In this document: positions 1 to 8,566 of the stretch, piece after piece
How positions within the stretch are numbered: position 1 is the stretch's first letter
Layout of the letters: each line of letters opens with the position of its first letter
Origin: an uncultured Clostridia bacterium
GTDB lineage: Bacteria > Bacillota > Clostridia > UBA1381
Direction: 5' to 3'
DNA length: 52,549 nucleotides
Assembly (NCBI GenBank): GCA_934486495.1
Contig: CAKSPW010000008.1
Span: forward strand, 1-52,549
Position numbers and translations under genes: made by a program
The notes under the pieces: generated by a model
Database searches by the model: none
The model's input: only the letters and a program-made list of their open reading frames with translations
Told to the model about the DNA's origin: nothing

Positions 1-180
1 TCATAAACCTCATTGTGAAATATTTTTGATTCATGGAATCGAATTTTAAGAGAAATGTTTCGCCTGAAATTTGATTATATGCAGGTTTTGAAAGTATGTG
101 AGGTTTTTACTTCGTTTGTATCTGTTGCACGGCGGCTGATTTTCGGTTAAAACAACAATAAAATCACATTTTCACATTTC

Positions 181-478
181 GATAATAAGTTTAGTAATCC
201 GAAAAAATCCAAAATCGCTTTTACGGATTTGCACACCTTAATTTTATTGAAATGCAGGATAAAGCGATAAAGTCTCTTTTTGTTGGATTTGGGCAATGAA
301 CTTAATAAGCCGAAAAATCCGATTGAATACCTTATATTTATCAAAATACAAGATAAAGTGATAAATTCGCTTTTGGGATTTGAGTGATAAACTTAATAAG
401 CTGAAAAAATTCAAATTGCATACCTGATTTTATCGAAAGGCAAGCTAAAGTGACAAAATCGCTTTCTCAAATCACTTT
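181..478. repeat. Three degenerate tandem repeats downstream of trmK
   Basis: Three successive units begin near 181, 294 and 384. Each starts with an A/T-rich block resembling acttaataagccgaaaaa, continues through a block like taccttattttatcgaaa and a block like gataaagtgataaaatcgct, and ends near a ggatttgag-like block. Units are about 113, 90 and 95 bases and differ by point changes and small gaps. Short reading frames through the array are not supported as genes. Bases 1-180 show nothing recognisable. The array is 3' of the leftward trmK gene. Function unknown. Confidence 0.6.
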
Positions 479-1138
479 TTACAGCGATGAAATTCCGGCA
501 AGCAAATCTTTATATCGGTCTATGACGTCGTCCGCACGGGAAGCGGATTTTTCGTTGCCGTTTATTATTTTTGTAAATTCTCTTATTTTTTTGTCTTTTA
601 GAGCGGAAAAATACTTATGATTTTTAAGGAATGACGGCAAGTGCAGATCGTATTCGCTTTTGTAGACAAGAGCCGTACCGTTTGGGACTACCTCAAAAAG
701 ATTATAAACCTTAAATCCCTCAACGGCAATATCCTCGGCTTCAATTATATATCCGTTGTCCAAAAGGTATTTTCTAAGCTCATACTGCGCGTTCATCGGC
801 TGAAGAATGAGTTTTGTTGTTTTTGCTATTTCAGGAGATTGCGACAGTATATTCTCTATCATCTTTCCGCCCATCCCGGCAATAATGATTTGGTCAACCT
901 CACCGCTTTTCAAAACGGTAAGACCGGGACCTATTCTAACTTCGGCGTCGATATTGTTGTTTTTAAGATGCCTGATTGCCGTCTCTGCAGGCCCTTCTTT
1001 AATGTCCGACGCTATTACACGAGTACATTTTCCGCTTTTAATAAGTTCAATCGGTATATATGCATGGTCTGTTCCGATGTCGGCAACAATTTTTTCATTT
1101 ACATGGTCTGCTATAAGCTTAGTTCTGGGTGTTATCAA
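479..1138 (-). CDS. trmK: tRNA (adenine-22-N1)-methyltransferase TrmK
   Basis: Class I SAM-dependent methyltransferase of the TrmK/YqfN family, which methylates N1 of A22 in the D-loop region of bacterial tRNA. Visible motifs are the SAM-binding loop ADIGTDHA (residues 19-26) and the family signature IIAGMGGKMI in the middle, followed by a C-terminal helical tail. The chosen start is TTG at 1138, preceded by GGAG eight bases upstream; it gives MITPRTKLIADH, which matches how the family begins. A longer frame reaches 1210, but its upstream codons cross a perfect DnaA box at 1196-1204 and have no homologous look. About 219 residues, slightly short for the family. Its usual partner, a Nif3-like gene, is not visible before the window edge. 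Confidence 0.88.
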   Translation of the reverse strand: MITPRTKLIADHVNEKIVADIGTDHAYIPIELIKSGKCTRVIASDIKEGPAETAIRHLKNNNIDAEVRIGPGLTVLKSGEVDQIIIAGMGGKMIENILSQSPEIAKTTKLILQPMNAQYELRKYLLDNGYIIEAEDIAVEGFKVYNLFEVVPNGTALVYKSEYDLHLPSFLKNHKYFSALKDKKIREFTKIINGNEKSASRADDVIDRYKDLLAGISSL

Positions 1139-1195
1139 TGTATTTTCTCCTTCGGATTTACATAATTTCTTTGTAACATAGATGAAACATAAAAC

Positions 1196-1560
1196 TGTGG
1201 ATAAATTCAAAAAAATTCACAGCATAATTTTGGCTTTAAAAGGCGGTTCTTCACGCTATCAACGAGTTATCCACATAAAATATAAATTTCATAGTGGATT
1301 GATTTGAGATTTCAGGGATAAATATATGTAAACTTAGTTTTATCCACACTCTATCCACACTCATAATATGGTAAATCAATATCTGTGTGGATAACTTGAT
1401 GAATAAAGTGAATAAGTTTCGAGAAAATGGCTTAAAATCAATGTTTATAAAGTGGATAAGCTTGTTCACACTTGTTAATATTAAGTAACAAACACCGGTT
1501 TAGTTTACATAATCTTTACAAAAAAATTTCATTTATATTATATTGTGTTTATAATATAAA
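1196..1560. other. DnaA-box cluster with AT-rich flank: candidate oriC or DnaA-binding locus
   Basis: The intergenic DNA holds four perfect DnaA boxes (TTATCCACA): 1196-1204 (minus), 1267-1275 (plus), 1340-1348 (plus) and 1386-1394 (minus). Near matches lie at 1351-1359 (CTATCCACA, plus), 1451-1459 (TTATCCACT, minus) and 1462-1470 (TTGTTCACA, plus). An AT-rich stretch follows at about 1500-1560, as expected of an unwinding element. The locus lies 4.5 kb from two perfect parS sites and beside the parAB-serS block, which in Clostridia is normally origin-proximal. No dnaA or dnaN is in the window, and flanking genes are transcribed leftward on both sides, so this could instead be a DnaA-titrating or regulatory cluster. 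Confidence 0.7.
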
Positions 1561-1563
1561 TGG

Positions 1564-1853
1564 GGCTGTTTAAAAAGTCAATTGACTTTTTAAACAGCCT
1601 TAATTTTTTTCGTGGGATAGGAAAAAAAGCTTTGGAATCAACAAACTGAGCCAAAACTTTAGTTTTGGGATACCCGAAGGCGTATGTGTATACGCCGAGA
1701 GGCAAAGTTTGTTGATAACAAGAAAAGAAAGAATTCTATGAAAAATCATGTTTTTTGATTTTTCGCATAATCTAAACCGAACCACAGCATTTGTAATACT
1801 GCAATATGTGTTTTTGTTTCTTTTCTTGCGCTGCGGAGTTTTTTTCATCCCCA
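1564..1853. repeat. Dispersed structured repeat, copy 1 (longest)
   Basis: Full-length copy of a family present three times in the window. The left end is a 36-base perfect palindrome (1564-1599, arms GGCTGTTTAAAAAGTCAA). Then come a T run and nested inverted repeats: atcaacaaact pairing with agtttgttgat, caagaaaagaaa pairing with tttcttttcttg, and a hairpin of gaaaaatca with tgatttttc. No reading frame looks protein coding. It ends 13 bases after the serS stop. Read on the minus strand it is a structured 3' region closed by a terminator-like hairpin. It could be a non-autonomous mobile element (MITE) or a structured RNA. Confidence 0.8.
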
Positions 1854-1866
1854 TTGGTTAAAGTTG

Positions 1867-3135
1867 TTATTTGATAATATCTGTACCCATGTACTGTCTG
1901 AGAACCTCCGGAACAGTAACCGTTCCGTCTGCATTTTGATAATTTTCAAGGATTGCGGCAACCGTTCTTCCGACTGCGAGTCCCGAACCGTTAAGAGTAT
2001 GAACAAATTGTGCTTTGTCCTTAGGAGTTGCCTTAAACTTGATATTTGCACGTCTTGCCTGATAATCTTCAAAGTTAGAGCATGAAGAAATTTCAACATA
2101 TCTTCCGTAAGAAGGCATCCAAACTTCAATATCGTATGTTTTTGCCGATGAAAATCCTAAGTCGCCTGTCGAGAGACAAACAACTCTGTACGGCAAACCA
2201 AGCTTTTGAAGAAGAATTTCAGCGTCATTAGTGAGTTTTTCAAGCTCTTCATAGCTGTTTTCGGGATTTGCAAATTTAACAAGCTCTACCTTATTAAACT
2301 GGTGCTGTCTTATAAGACCTCTTGTATCACGACCTGCCGAGCCTGCCTCTGCTCTGAAGCAAGCGGAATATGCGCAGTATTTAATAGGAAGCTTTGAGCC
2401 GTCGAGAATTTCGTCACGGTGAAGATTTGTAACCGGCACTTCGGCTGTCGGAATGAGGAAATATCCGTTATTGGCAACTTTGAATGCGTCATCTTCAAAT
2501 TTCGGGAGCTGTCCCGTACCTGTCATGGAAGTTCTGTTTACCATGTACGGCGGAAATATTTCCGTATAGCCGCTTTCCTCGGTATGAGTGTTGAGGAAAA
2601 ACTGAATTACGCTGCGTTCAAGACGTGAGCCGAGACCTTTGTAAACCGTAAATCTTGCACCGGAGATTTTTGCTCCTCTTTCAAAGTCGAGAATGTCGAG
2701 ATTTGTTCCTATATCCCAGTGGGGCTTGTACTCAAAATCAAATTCTCTCGGAGTACCGTTTCTTCTGATTTCGATATTTTCCGTATCGTCCTTGCCGACA
2801 GGTACCTCACTGTTGGGGATATTCGGAATTCTAAGCATAAAGCTTCTGAGCTCCTCATCTATTTTACGCACCTCATCATCGAGAGTTTTAATTTCGCTGC
2901 TGAGTTCTTTCATTTCGGCAAAAATAGCGTCTGTGTTTTCGCCTGCTTTTTTCATTGCCGGGATTTTCTTTGTTATTTCGTTTTGAGTTGCTTTTTTTGC
3001 TTCAACCTCCAAAAGAATAGTTCTTCTTTTTGAATCAAGCTCAATTGCGGGAGAAATATCCAAATCGTTATAGCGCTTTTTGAGAGCTTCCTTAATTTTT
3101 TCCGGTTCGTTTCTTAAAACTTTAATGTCTAACAT
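1867..3135 (-). CDS. serS: Seryl-tRNA synthetase
   Basis: Charges tRNA-Ser with serine in the cytoplasm. At 422 residues it is the normal bacterial length. The N-terminal third is the long antiparallel coiled-coil arm (about residues 30-110, rich in K/E) that grips the long variable arm of tRNA-Ser. The class II catalytic core shows motif 2 (FRAEAGSAGRDTRGLIRQHQ) and motif 3 (NGSGLAVGRTVAAILENYQ). ATG start follows AAAGGA. It is the last gene of the parA-parB-DUF4446-coiled-coil-serS operon, separated from the preceding gene by only 2 bases. No T-box leader precedes it, which fits transcription from the parA promoter. The structured repeat copy 1 probably provides its terminator. Confidence 0.97.
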   Translation of the reverse strand: MLDIKVLRNEPEKIKEALKKRYNDLDISPAIELDSKRRTILLEVEAKKATQNEITKKIPAMKKAGENTDAIFAEMKELSSEIKTLDDEVRKIDEELRSFMLRIPNIPNSEVPVGKDDTENIEIRRNGTPREFDFEYKPHWDIGTNLDILDFERGAKISGARFTVYKGLGSRLERSVIQFFLNTHTEESGYTEIFPPYMVNRTSMTGTGQLPKFEDDAFKVANNGYFLIPTAEVPVTNLHRDEILDGSKLPIKYCAYSACFRAEAGSAGRDTRGLIRQHQFNKVELVKFANPENSYEELEKLTNDAEILLQKLGLPYRVVCLSTGDLGFSSAKTYDIEVWMPSYGRYVEISSCSNFEDYQARRANIKFKATPKDKAQFVHTLNGSGLAVGRTVAAILENYQNADGTVTVPEVLRQYMGTDIIK

Positions 3136-3137
3136 TT

Positions 3138-3578
3138 TTAGCCATCCTTTCGTACTATCTTATTTATTTGATTATATAAATTTATTGCATCATCCGTAAG
3201 GTTGGATGAATCAATTTGCTCAAGAATTGAAAGAGCTTCATCTTTTTTATTCTCGTAAAGACGCTCGTATGCGCTGATAAGCAATTCATACGCATTGTTT
3301 TTATTCGTCAGTTCATTAATCTGAGTGTCCTTTGATATTATATCGCTTTCTTTTTGCTCAACCGTTTTTTTAAGGCTTGACACCTGCTCTGTAAGATGCA
3401 GATTTTCCTCGCTTATAACGGTTGCTTTTTCAGTAAGAGTTTTTGCCTGCTGCTTTGTTTCCTCATACTCGTTAAAATGATTTTGCCCGAAGAATGACAA
3501 AACAATCATAATAAGAGCAACGAGAAAAATAAGTGCAGTATACAAAAATAATGAAGAAGGTTTTCTGTTTTCGCTCAT
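3138..3578 (-). CDS. Membrane-anchored coiled-coil protein of the par-serS operon
   Basis: Function not recognised. The product (about 146 residues) has a short charged N-terminus, one transmembrane helix (about residues 9-29), then a coiled coil of about 60 residues, and a C-terminal helical segment (ISAYERLYENKKDEALSILE) that resembles a single TPR-like helix pair. This suggests a membrane-tethered scaffold with most of the protein on one side of the membrane. I chose ATG at 3578, five bases from a good GAGGTG site; a GTG at 3584 in the same frame overlaps the previous stop and is less likely. It lies between the DUF4446 gene and serS, so it may relate to chromosome segregation or envelope work, but that is context only. 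Confidence 0.75.
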   Translation of the reverse strand: MSENRKPSSLFLYTALIFLVALIMIVLSFFGQNHFNEYEETKQQAKTLTEKATVISEENLHLTEQVSSLKKTVEQKESDIISKDTQINELTNKNNAYELLISAYERLYENKKDEALSILEQIDSSNLTDDAINLYNQINKIVRKDG

Positions 3579-3580
3579 TA

Positions 3581-4042
3581 TCACACCTCGTTTTTAATAG
3601 CTTTTTCAAGTGCGGAAATTTCTTCCTTAAGCAGTTGTGTATCTGATTTTCCCTTAGATATTTCTCTTAAATATGTATTGCACGTTTCACGGCCGAAAAG
3701 AGAAGTTAAAATAATTCCGTCAAGATTGTCGTTTAAAAGTGCAACGCTGAAGCTGTATGACCCTGTTATGCCGTCGAATGCGTCAAATTTAACTATGCCG
3801 ATTCGCTTAAACGATGACTTGTCGGAAATGCTTGTAATTTGCGGTGAAGACGTTGGTTTTGAAAGCTTTGACAAAACATCTTCAAGCTCGTAAACTTTTT
3901 CTTCAAGTTCGTCGCTTTTAACGACCTTTTTAAGCCTGCCGCATTTTGAGAGGCATACCATGCACAGAATAAAGCAAAGTATTATAAAAAGCGACATAAC
4001 CGCAAGGAGAGGGAAAAGCAGTAAATCAAAATTAGTCGTCAT
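3581..4042 (-). CDS. DUF4446 family membrane protein
   Basis: 153 residues: one N-terminal transmembrane helix (about 8-30, hydrophobic with several Cys), a coiled-coil linker (about 38-62), then a compact domain with RIGIVKFDAFDGITGSYSFS and LNDNLDGIILTSLFGRE, the recognisable core of DUF4446. Family members commonly sit between parB and serS in Clostridia and Bacilli, exactly as here. Biochemical role is unknown. The next gene follows with a 4-base or smaller junction, implying co-transcription with parAB. Confidence 0.85.
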   Translation of the reverse strand: MTTNFDLLLFPLLAVMSLFIILCFILCMVCLSKCGRLKKVVKSDELEEKVYELEDVLSKLSKPTSSPQITSISDKSSFKRIGIVKFDAFDGITGSYSFSVALLNDNLDGIILTSLFGRETCNTYLREISKGKSDTQLLKEEISALEKAIKNEV

Positions 4043-4061
4043 AATTGTTCTCCTTTATTGC

Positions 4062-4916
4062 TCAGTTGAGTAAATCTATAATTCTTTCAAGGTCTTTGTC
4101 ATTATAGTATTCTATTTCGATTTTCCTTTTATTCTTCCCCTTGCTCATTGTAACCTTTGTGCCGAATTTTGACGAAAGCCGTTCGCATATTTTCGACATT
4201 TCAAGGTCGTATTGAGTGGGAGATGAGTCTTTTTTCTCCTTTTGTACGGGTTCTTTTTGAAGAATTTTTGCCAACACTTCGGCACGGCGAACGCTTAAAT
4301 CCTCTGCAATTATTCTTTCGGCAAGTAAAAGTCTTTTCTCTTTTGTCGGTAATGACAGTACGGCACGAGCGTGACCGCTTGAAATTTTTCCTACCGAAAT
4401 GAGCTTTTTAATCTCATCATCAAGAGATAAAAGCCGCAGAGAGTTTGCAACCGCACTTCTGCTCTTGCCGAGTTTTTTGCTTACGGCTTCCTGAGTCAGG
4501 TTGTAATCGTCCAAAAGCGATTGATAGCCAAGTGCCTCTTCAATCGGATTTAAGTCCTCTCTTTGCAGATTTTCTATAAGTGCTATTTCCGCAATTTCTT
4601 CTTTTGTATATTCTTTGATTGTTACGGGTACTTCCTTAAGACCTGCCGCTTTTGCAGCACGCCAACGACGTTCGCCGGCAACGATGACGTATCGTCCGTT
4701 TGATTTTTCCGACACCACAAGAGGCTGTATAAGACCGTATTCCTTAATCGAGTCTGCAAGAGAACTCAATTTTTCTTTGTCGAAATCTTTTCTCGGTTGT
4801 TCTTTGTTAGGCTCGATATCGGTTATTTTAAGCATGGTCGGAGATGATGTCTCGTTTGCGGCAAGCGGTTCGTCAGGGAGCAGGGAGCTTATGCCTCTTC
4901 CTAATCCTTTTTTCAT
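4062..4916 (-). CDS. parB: Chromosome-partitioning protein ParB (Spo0J)
   Basis: CTP-dependent DNA clamp that loads at parS, spreads, and recruits condensin near the origin. Its 284 residues show the family order: N-terminal MKKGLGRGISSLLP, which activates ParA ATPase; the ParB/Srx CTP-binding domain with GERRWRAAKA (81-90); the NLQREDLNPIEEA segment; a helix-turn-helix (LTQEAVSKKLGKSRSAVANS) for parS recognition; and a C-terminal dimerisation segment. Overlap and spacing place it directly behind parA (20-base gap). Its target sites are visible upstream at 5713 and 5787. In spore formers this protein also couples origin segregation to sporulation. Confidence 0.96.
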   Translation of the reverse strand: MKKGLGRGISSLLPDEPLAANETSSPTMLKITDIEPNKEQPRKDFDKEKLSSLADSIKEYGLIQPLVVSEKSNGRYVIVAGERRWRAAKAAGLKEVPVTIKEYTKEEIAEIALIENLQREDLNPIEEALGYQSLLDDYNLTQEAVSKKLGKSRSAVANSLRLLSLDDEIKKLISVGKISSGHARAVLSLPTKEKRLLLAERIIAEDLSVRRAEVLAKILQKEPVQKEKKDSSPTQYDLEMSKICERLSSKFGTKVTMSKGKNKRKIEIEYYNDKDLERIIDLLN

Positions 4917-4936
4917 CTGATAACCTCTTTTCGCGT

Positions 4937-5698
4937 TTAATTTTTGCTTATCAATTCTTTTGCAAGAGATAAATAGCTTTGTGCGCCCTTAGATGTTATA
5001 TCAAATTTTATTATAGGCTCACCGTAGCTCGGCGCTTCCGAAAGACGTACATTTCTCGGAATTACGCTTTTAAACAGTTTGTCTGGGAAATAGCTTTTAA
5101 GCTCGTCCAAAACCTGAATTGAAAGATTTGTTCTTCCGTCAAACATTGTCGGCAGGATTCCCTCGATAGACAATTCTTTGTTAAGCTTTTTTCTTACAGC
5201 TTTGAGAGAATACGTAAGCTGGCTTAATCCCTCAAGTGCGTAGTACTCACACTGTATAGGAATGATAACGGAATCTGCGGCTGTTAAAATATTTATTGTA
5301 AGTATTCCGAGCGCCGGAGGAGCGTCGATTAAGATATAATCAAACTCGTCCTTTATTTTTTCGATAAAGCTTTTCATAAAAAACTCACGATTATCCTCGT
5401 ATGCAAGTTCTATTTCAATTCCCGATAAGTCGGGAGATGACGGCAGGACAAATAGATTTTTGTATTTTGTCTTTATAATTGCGCTGTGAGCGTCGTCGGG
5501 ATTAATAAAACAGTTGTAAACGGATTTTTCAAAGCTGTTTTTTTCTATTCCGAGTCCGCTTGTTGCGTTACCCTGAGCGTCACTGTCTATGATAAGAGTT
5601 TTTTTATCCTTGTAGCCAAGACAGGCAGCCAAGTTTACGGCGGTGGTTGTTTTGCCGACGCCGCCTTTTTGATTAATTATTGCTATAACCTTTCCCAT
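4937..5698 (-). CDS. parA: Chromosome-partitioning ATPase ParA (Soj)
   Basis: Deviant Walker-type ATPase that works with ParB in origin segregation and, in Bacilli, regulates DnaA. The N-terminus shows VIAIINQKGGVGKTTTAVNL (signature Walker A with two lysines), then IIDSDAQGNAT (switch I region) and DYILIDAPPALG (Walker B). About 253 residues, standard for chromosomal ParA. ATG at 5698 is favoured because GGAGG (5704-5708) sits five bases upstream; a GTG at 5704 overlaps that site. It is first in its operon. The rsmG/mnmG genes that usually precede parA in Clostridia are absent here; instead a germination operon diverges. Confidence 0.96.
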   Translation of the reverse strand: MGKVIAIINQKGGVGKTTTAVNLAACLGYKDKKTLIIDSDAQGNATSGLGIEKNSFEKSVYNCFINPDDAHSAIIKTKYKNLFVLPSSPDLSGIEIELAYEDNREFFMKSFIEKIKDEFDYILIDAPPALGILTINILTAADSVIIPIQCEYYALEGLSQLTYSLKAVRKKLNKELSIEGILPTMFDGRTNLSIQVLDELKSYFPDKLFKSVIPRNVRLSEAPSYGEPIIKFDITSKGAQSYLSLAKELISKN

Positions 5699-5712
5699 GT
5701 TCACCTCCGAAA

Positions 5713-5728
5713 TGTTTCACGTGAAACA
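5713..5728. promoter_or_regulatory. parS site 1
   Basis: Perfect 16-base palindrome TGTTTCACGTGAAACA, identical to the B. subtilis parS consensus, in the parA leader between promoter and start codon. It is the loading site of the ParB encoded just downstream. Confidence 0.97.
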
Positions 5729-5758
5729 TTTCAAAATTGATAATATATGTACATATAT

Positions 5759-5786
5759 ATTATACCACAAAAAAATGATTTGTAAA
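5759..5786 (-). promoter_or_regulatory. Promoter of the parA operon
   Basis: On the minus strand, TTTACA (5781-5786), a 16-base spacer and TATAAT (5759-5764). The -35 box abuts parS site 2 and the transcript would carry parS site 1, so ParB binding could autoregulate the operon. Confidence 0.65.
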
Positions 5787-5802
5787 TGTTTCACGTGAAA
5801 CA
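5787..5802. promoter_or_regulatory. parS site 2
   Basis: Second perfect TGTTTCACGTGAAACA, 74 bases from the first, immediately upstream of the parA -35 box and in front of the divergent germination operon. Confidence 0.97.
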
Positions 5803-5901
5803 TTTTATAAATTTAATGAAAATGTAATAAAAAGAGCATTCATATAAATATTTTTGTATAATTTTAAGTGTTTTGGGAAATGTAAAACAGAGGTGATATA
5901 A

Positions 5902-7494
5902 TTGAATAATCCGTTTGCTTTTCGAGAACCCGAAAATAAAAATGAATTTGTGATAAAAAAATCTTCAAAAAAGTATATTCCCGAGGGGAAATTTATAATA
6001 AGCAGAAAAATCGAAGAAAACGAGGAGTATATAAAAAGGAAATTCAGCATACCGAAAAATAATGATGTTGTTTTGAGAAAAATCATTCTTAAAGGTGACA
6101 GACGAGGCTTTGCCGTTTTTATAGACGGAATGGTAAGCACCGAATTTATAAATTCTCATATAATAGAAACGCTGCTTTTTCTGCCCGAAATAAAAGAAAA
6201 TGATACGAAAATAAAAAAGGAAGAAATAATAGATAGATTTATTGCGCATTGTCAAGCGCAACCCACAAAAGACGCCGATGAGGTTTTGGAGGAGATAAAT
6301 TTTGGTTCGTGCGCTGTTTTTATTGACGGAGTTGACGAAGCTTTTTTAATGGACGTGAAGCAATGGGCAAACAGAGGAATAGACAAACCGGAAAACGAGC
6401 AGGCAATTTACGGACCGAAGGAGGCTTTCGGCGAAATACTGCGAAATAACAGTGCGCTCATAAGAAAAATTCTGAAAACGGAAAAGCTTATTTGCGAGGG
6501 AGTCAAAATAGGCAATGTAAGCAAAACACGCGGAGTTTTGATGTATATAAGCGATATTGCAAATGAAAGCCTTGTAGATGAGGTGAGGAGAAGAATAGAG
6601 GGAATAAACGTTGAATATATAATTTCTGCGGAAGAAGTGGCAATGCTTTTGGAAGATGATAAGTTTTCAATAACAAATCAAGTACTTCAAACGGAAAGAC
6701 CGGACAGAACGGCAAGATTTTTAACCGACGGCAGAGTTGCACTTTTGATTAACGGAAGCCCATGTGCGCTTATTTTTCCGACGAATGCGTTTGAGCTTAC
6801 TCATGCGGCGTCAGATGCGTATTTAAAGCCGACGTTTGCAAATATGGCACGGCTGCTGCGGCTTATAGCAATATTTATTTCTATTCTTTTGCCGGGAATG
6901 TATCTTGCGTTAACGCTTTTTCATCAGGAGATGATACCGACATATTTAATGTATTCAATAAGTGCGTCAAGAGAAAATGTTCCGTTCCCGAGTGTGGTAG
7001 AACTTGTTTTAATGGATTTTTCGTTTGAAATAATAAGAGAGGCAGGGCTTAGAATGCCGGGGCCGCTCGGCTCAACGCTCGGAATAGTCGGAGGATTGAT
7101 ATTGGGTCAGGCGGCGGTAAGTGCAAAAATAGTAAGTCCGATAATGATTATTATAATAGCCATAACGGGAATAGGTTCTTTTGCAACGGCAAATTACTCA
7201 CTTGGCTGGGCATACAGAATTTTGAGGCTGATATTCATAGCTTTGGGCGGCAGTCTGGGACTTTTCGGTATAGGACTTGGAATTTTTGCGTATTCGGTGT
7301 ATATAGGAACGCTTAGTAATTTCGGTATAAGGTTTTTATCGCCCATGCCGGGTAATGTTGCAAATAAAATAAAAAAATCGGTGTTTACGGAGCCTATTTG
7401 GGATAAGGAAAAGCGCCCCGAATATCTTGAAACAAAAAATGATGTCAGCGAGGCGAAGATAAGCAGACGGTGGATATATAAAAAGGATAAGTGA
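5902..7494 (+). CDS. gerKA: Spore germination receptor A subunit (GerA family)
   Basis: A-subunit of a nutrient germinant receptor, located in the spore inner membrane. 530 residues: a soluble N-terminal region of about 300 residues with the family's RRGFAVFIDGM-like and GSCAVFIDGVDEAF repeats and KTRGVLMYISDIAN, then about five membrane helices (LLRLIAIFISILLPGMYLAL, a PGPLGSTLG turn, LGQAAVSAKIVSP) and a basic tail. The start is TTG at 5902, with AGGTGAT four to ten bases upstream; no ATG nearby fits. It is first of four co-directional genes (A, B, C and a small protein) with 19-base or smaller gaps. Such operons are normally under forespore SigG; I could not confirm a SigG promoter. Confidence 0.93.
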   Translation: MNNPFAFREPENKNEFVIKKSSKKYIPEGKFIISRKIEENEEYIKRKFSIPKNNDVVLRKIILKGDRRGFAVFIDGMVSTEFINSHIIETLLFLPEIKENDTKIKKEEIIDRFIAHCQAQPTKDADEVLEEINFGSCAVFIDGVDEAFLMDVKQWANRGIDKPENEQAIYGPKEAFGEILRNNSALIRKILKTEKLICEGVKIGNVSKTRGVLMYISDIANESLVDEVRRRIEGINVEYIISAEEVAMLLEDDKFSITNQVLQTERPDRTARFLTDGRVALLINGSPCALIFPTNAFELTHAASDAYLKPTFANMARLLRLIAIFISILLPGMYLALTLFHQEMIPTYLMYSISASRENVPFPSVVELVLMDFSFEIIREAGLRMPGPLGSTLGIVGGLILGQAAVSAKIVSPIMIIIIAITGIGSFATANYSLGWAYRILRLIFIALGGSLGLFGIGLGIFAYSVYIGTLSNFGIRFLSPMPGNVANKIKKSVFTEPIWDKEKRPEYLETKNDVSEAKISRRWIYKKDK

Positions 7495-7513
7495 AAATCA
7501 AAGGAGCGAAAGT

Positions 7514-8566
7514 ATGAATAAAATTAGTGACAAGGATTTGACGAGCGTACTTATAAACATTGTAATGGTTAAACTGATTTTGTTTTATCCCCGCAGGACG
7601 GTAAACATAGCCGGTAACTCATCGTGGATTGTTTCGATTTATGTAACGCTTGTAATGCTTTTTGTTTTCTTTGTAATGACGAGGGTATATGATTTTTCCG
7701 AAACTGTAACCGAAAAGCTCAGGCGCTGCGGAGGTGATGCATTTCGGATTGCCGGCGGTTTGCTTATTATATTTGTGCTGATTGCGTCTATGTGTTCGTT
7801 TATGAGAATATATCCCGAAACGGTTAAAATAATATTTTTAAAACATACGCCGATAGAATTTCTTGTTTTTTTGACGAGTGCGGCAGCTGTTTTCGGAGTA
7901 TATTGCGGAATGGAGTCGCTCGGCAGGGTAATATCGATTTTTTTGCCGGCAGCAGGAGTTATAATGGCGGCAACATTTCTTTTGCTGATACCACATATGG
8001 AGCTTTCAAATCTGACTCCGATTTTAGGACCGGGAATAAAAACAATCTTTGCGGACGGATTGACGGTTGTATCGGGTTTTTCCGACATAATAGTCTTGTT
8101 TATAATAGATTCCGAGAACGGACGCGAAAAGATAAAGACGGGGTATAAAACCATACTCATATCGGGAACTGTCATAACCCTTATTCTTTTTGCGTATTGC
8201 TCTGTCGTTCCCTATGATGTATCGCAGCATTATTTAATGCCGATTTATCAGATGACAAGAGTTATTCAGATAGGTGAGTTTTTCAGCAGATTTGAGATAT
8301 TTTTTGAGTTTATATGGACCATACTTGTAATGCTGTATTTTTCGGTTTATCTGTATGCAATATGTAATGTCTGGTCGGAAATTTTCAAAATACCTTATCA
8401 TAAGCCGCTTGCGATACCGTTTGCGACAATCGTGTTTTCGCTTTCTCTTATGCCCGGCTCATATCTTGAATTCGGCGGTCATTATATGTGGTTTACAGTA
8501 ACGGTACTGTGCGTAACGATGCTTATGCCGATTGTTGTCGGACTGTGCGACGGAGGGAAACGATGA
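7514..8566 (+). CDS. gerKB: Spore germination receptor B subunit
   Basis: Integral membrane B-subunit of the germinant receptor, an APC-superfamily-like protein that is thought to form the ligand-binding core. 350 residues with about ten predicted hydrophobic helices evenly spaced along the whole length, starting from LTSVLINIVMVKLILFYPRR, a typical GerB opening. A good AAAGGAGCG site precedes the ATG. The stop overlaps the start of the C-subunit gene (ATGA), implying translational coupling. Confidence 0.93.
   Translation: MNKISDKDLTSVLINIVMVKLILFYPRRTVNIAGNSSWIVSIYVTLVMLFVFFVMTRVYDFSETVTEKLRRCGGDAFRIAGGLLIIFVLIASMCSFMRIYPETVKIIFLKHTPIEFLVFLTSAAAVFGVYCGMESLGRVISIFLPAAGVIMAATFLLLIPHMELSNLTPILGPGIKTIFADGLTVVSGFSDIIVLFIIDSENGREKIKTGYKTILISGTVITLILFAYCSVVPYDVSQHYLMPIYQMTRVIQIGEFFSRFEIFFEFIWTILVMLYFSVYLYAICNVWSEIFKIPYHKPLAIPFATIVFSLSLMPGSYLEFGGHYMWFTVTVLCVTMLMPIVVGLCDGGKR

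Noticed and set aside
181..478. CRISPR array
   Set aside because: Units are about 100 bases, diverged throughout, with no short exact repeat separated by unique spacers and no cas genes.
641..1181. Long open frames on the plus strand across trmK
   Set aside because: They overlap a conserved methyltransferase in the other strand and have no ribosome site or family resemblance.
1564..1853. Insertion sequence
   Set aside because: No transposase frame in any copy; at most a non-autonomous element or RNA.
8488..8562. N-terminal extension of gerKC
   Set aside because: It would lie in gerKB and would remove the lipoprotein signal from the N-terminus.
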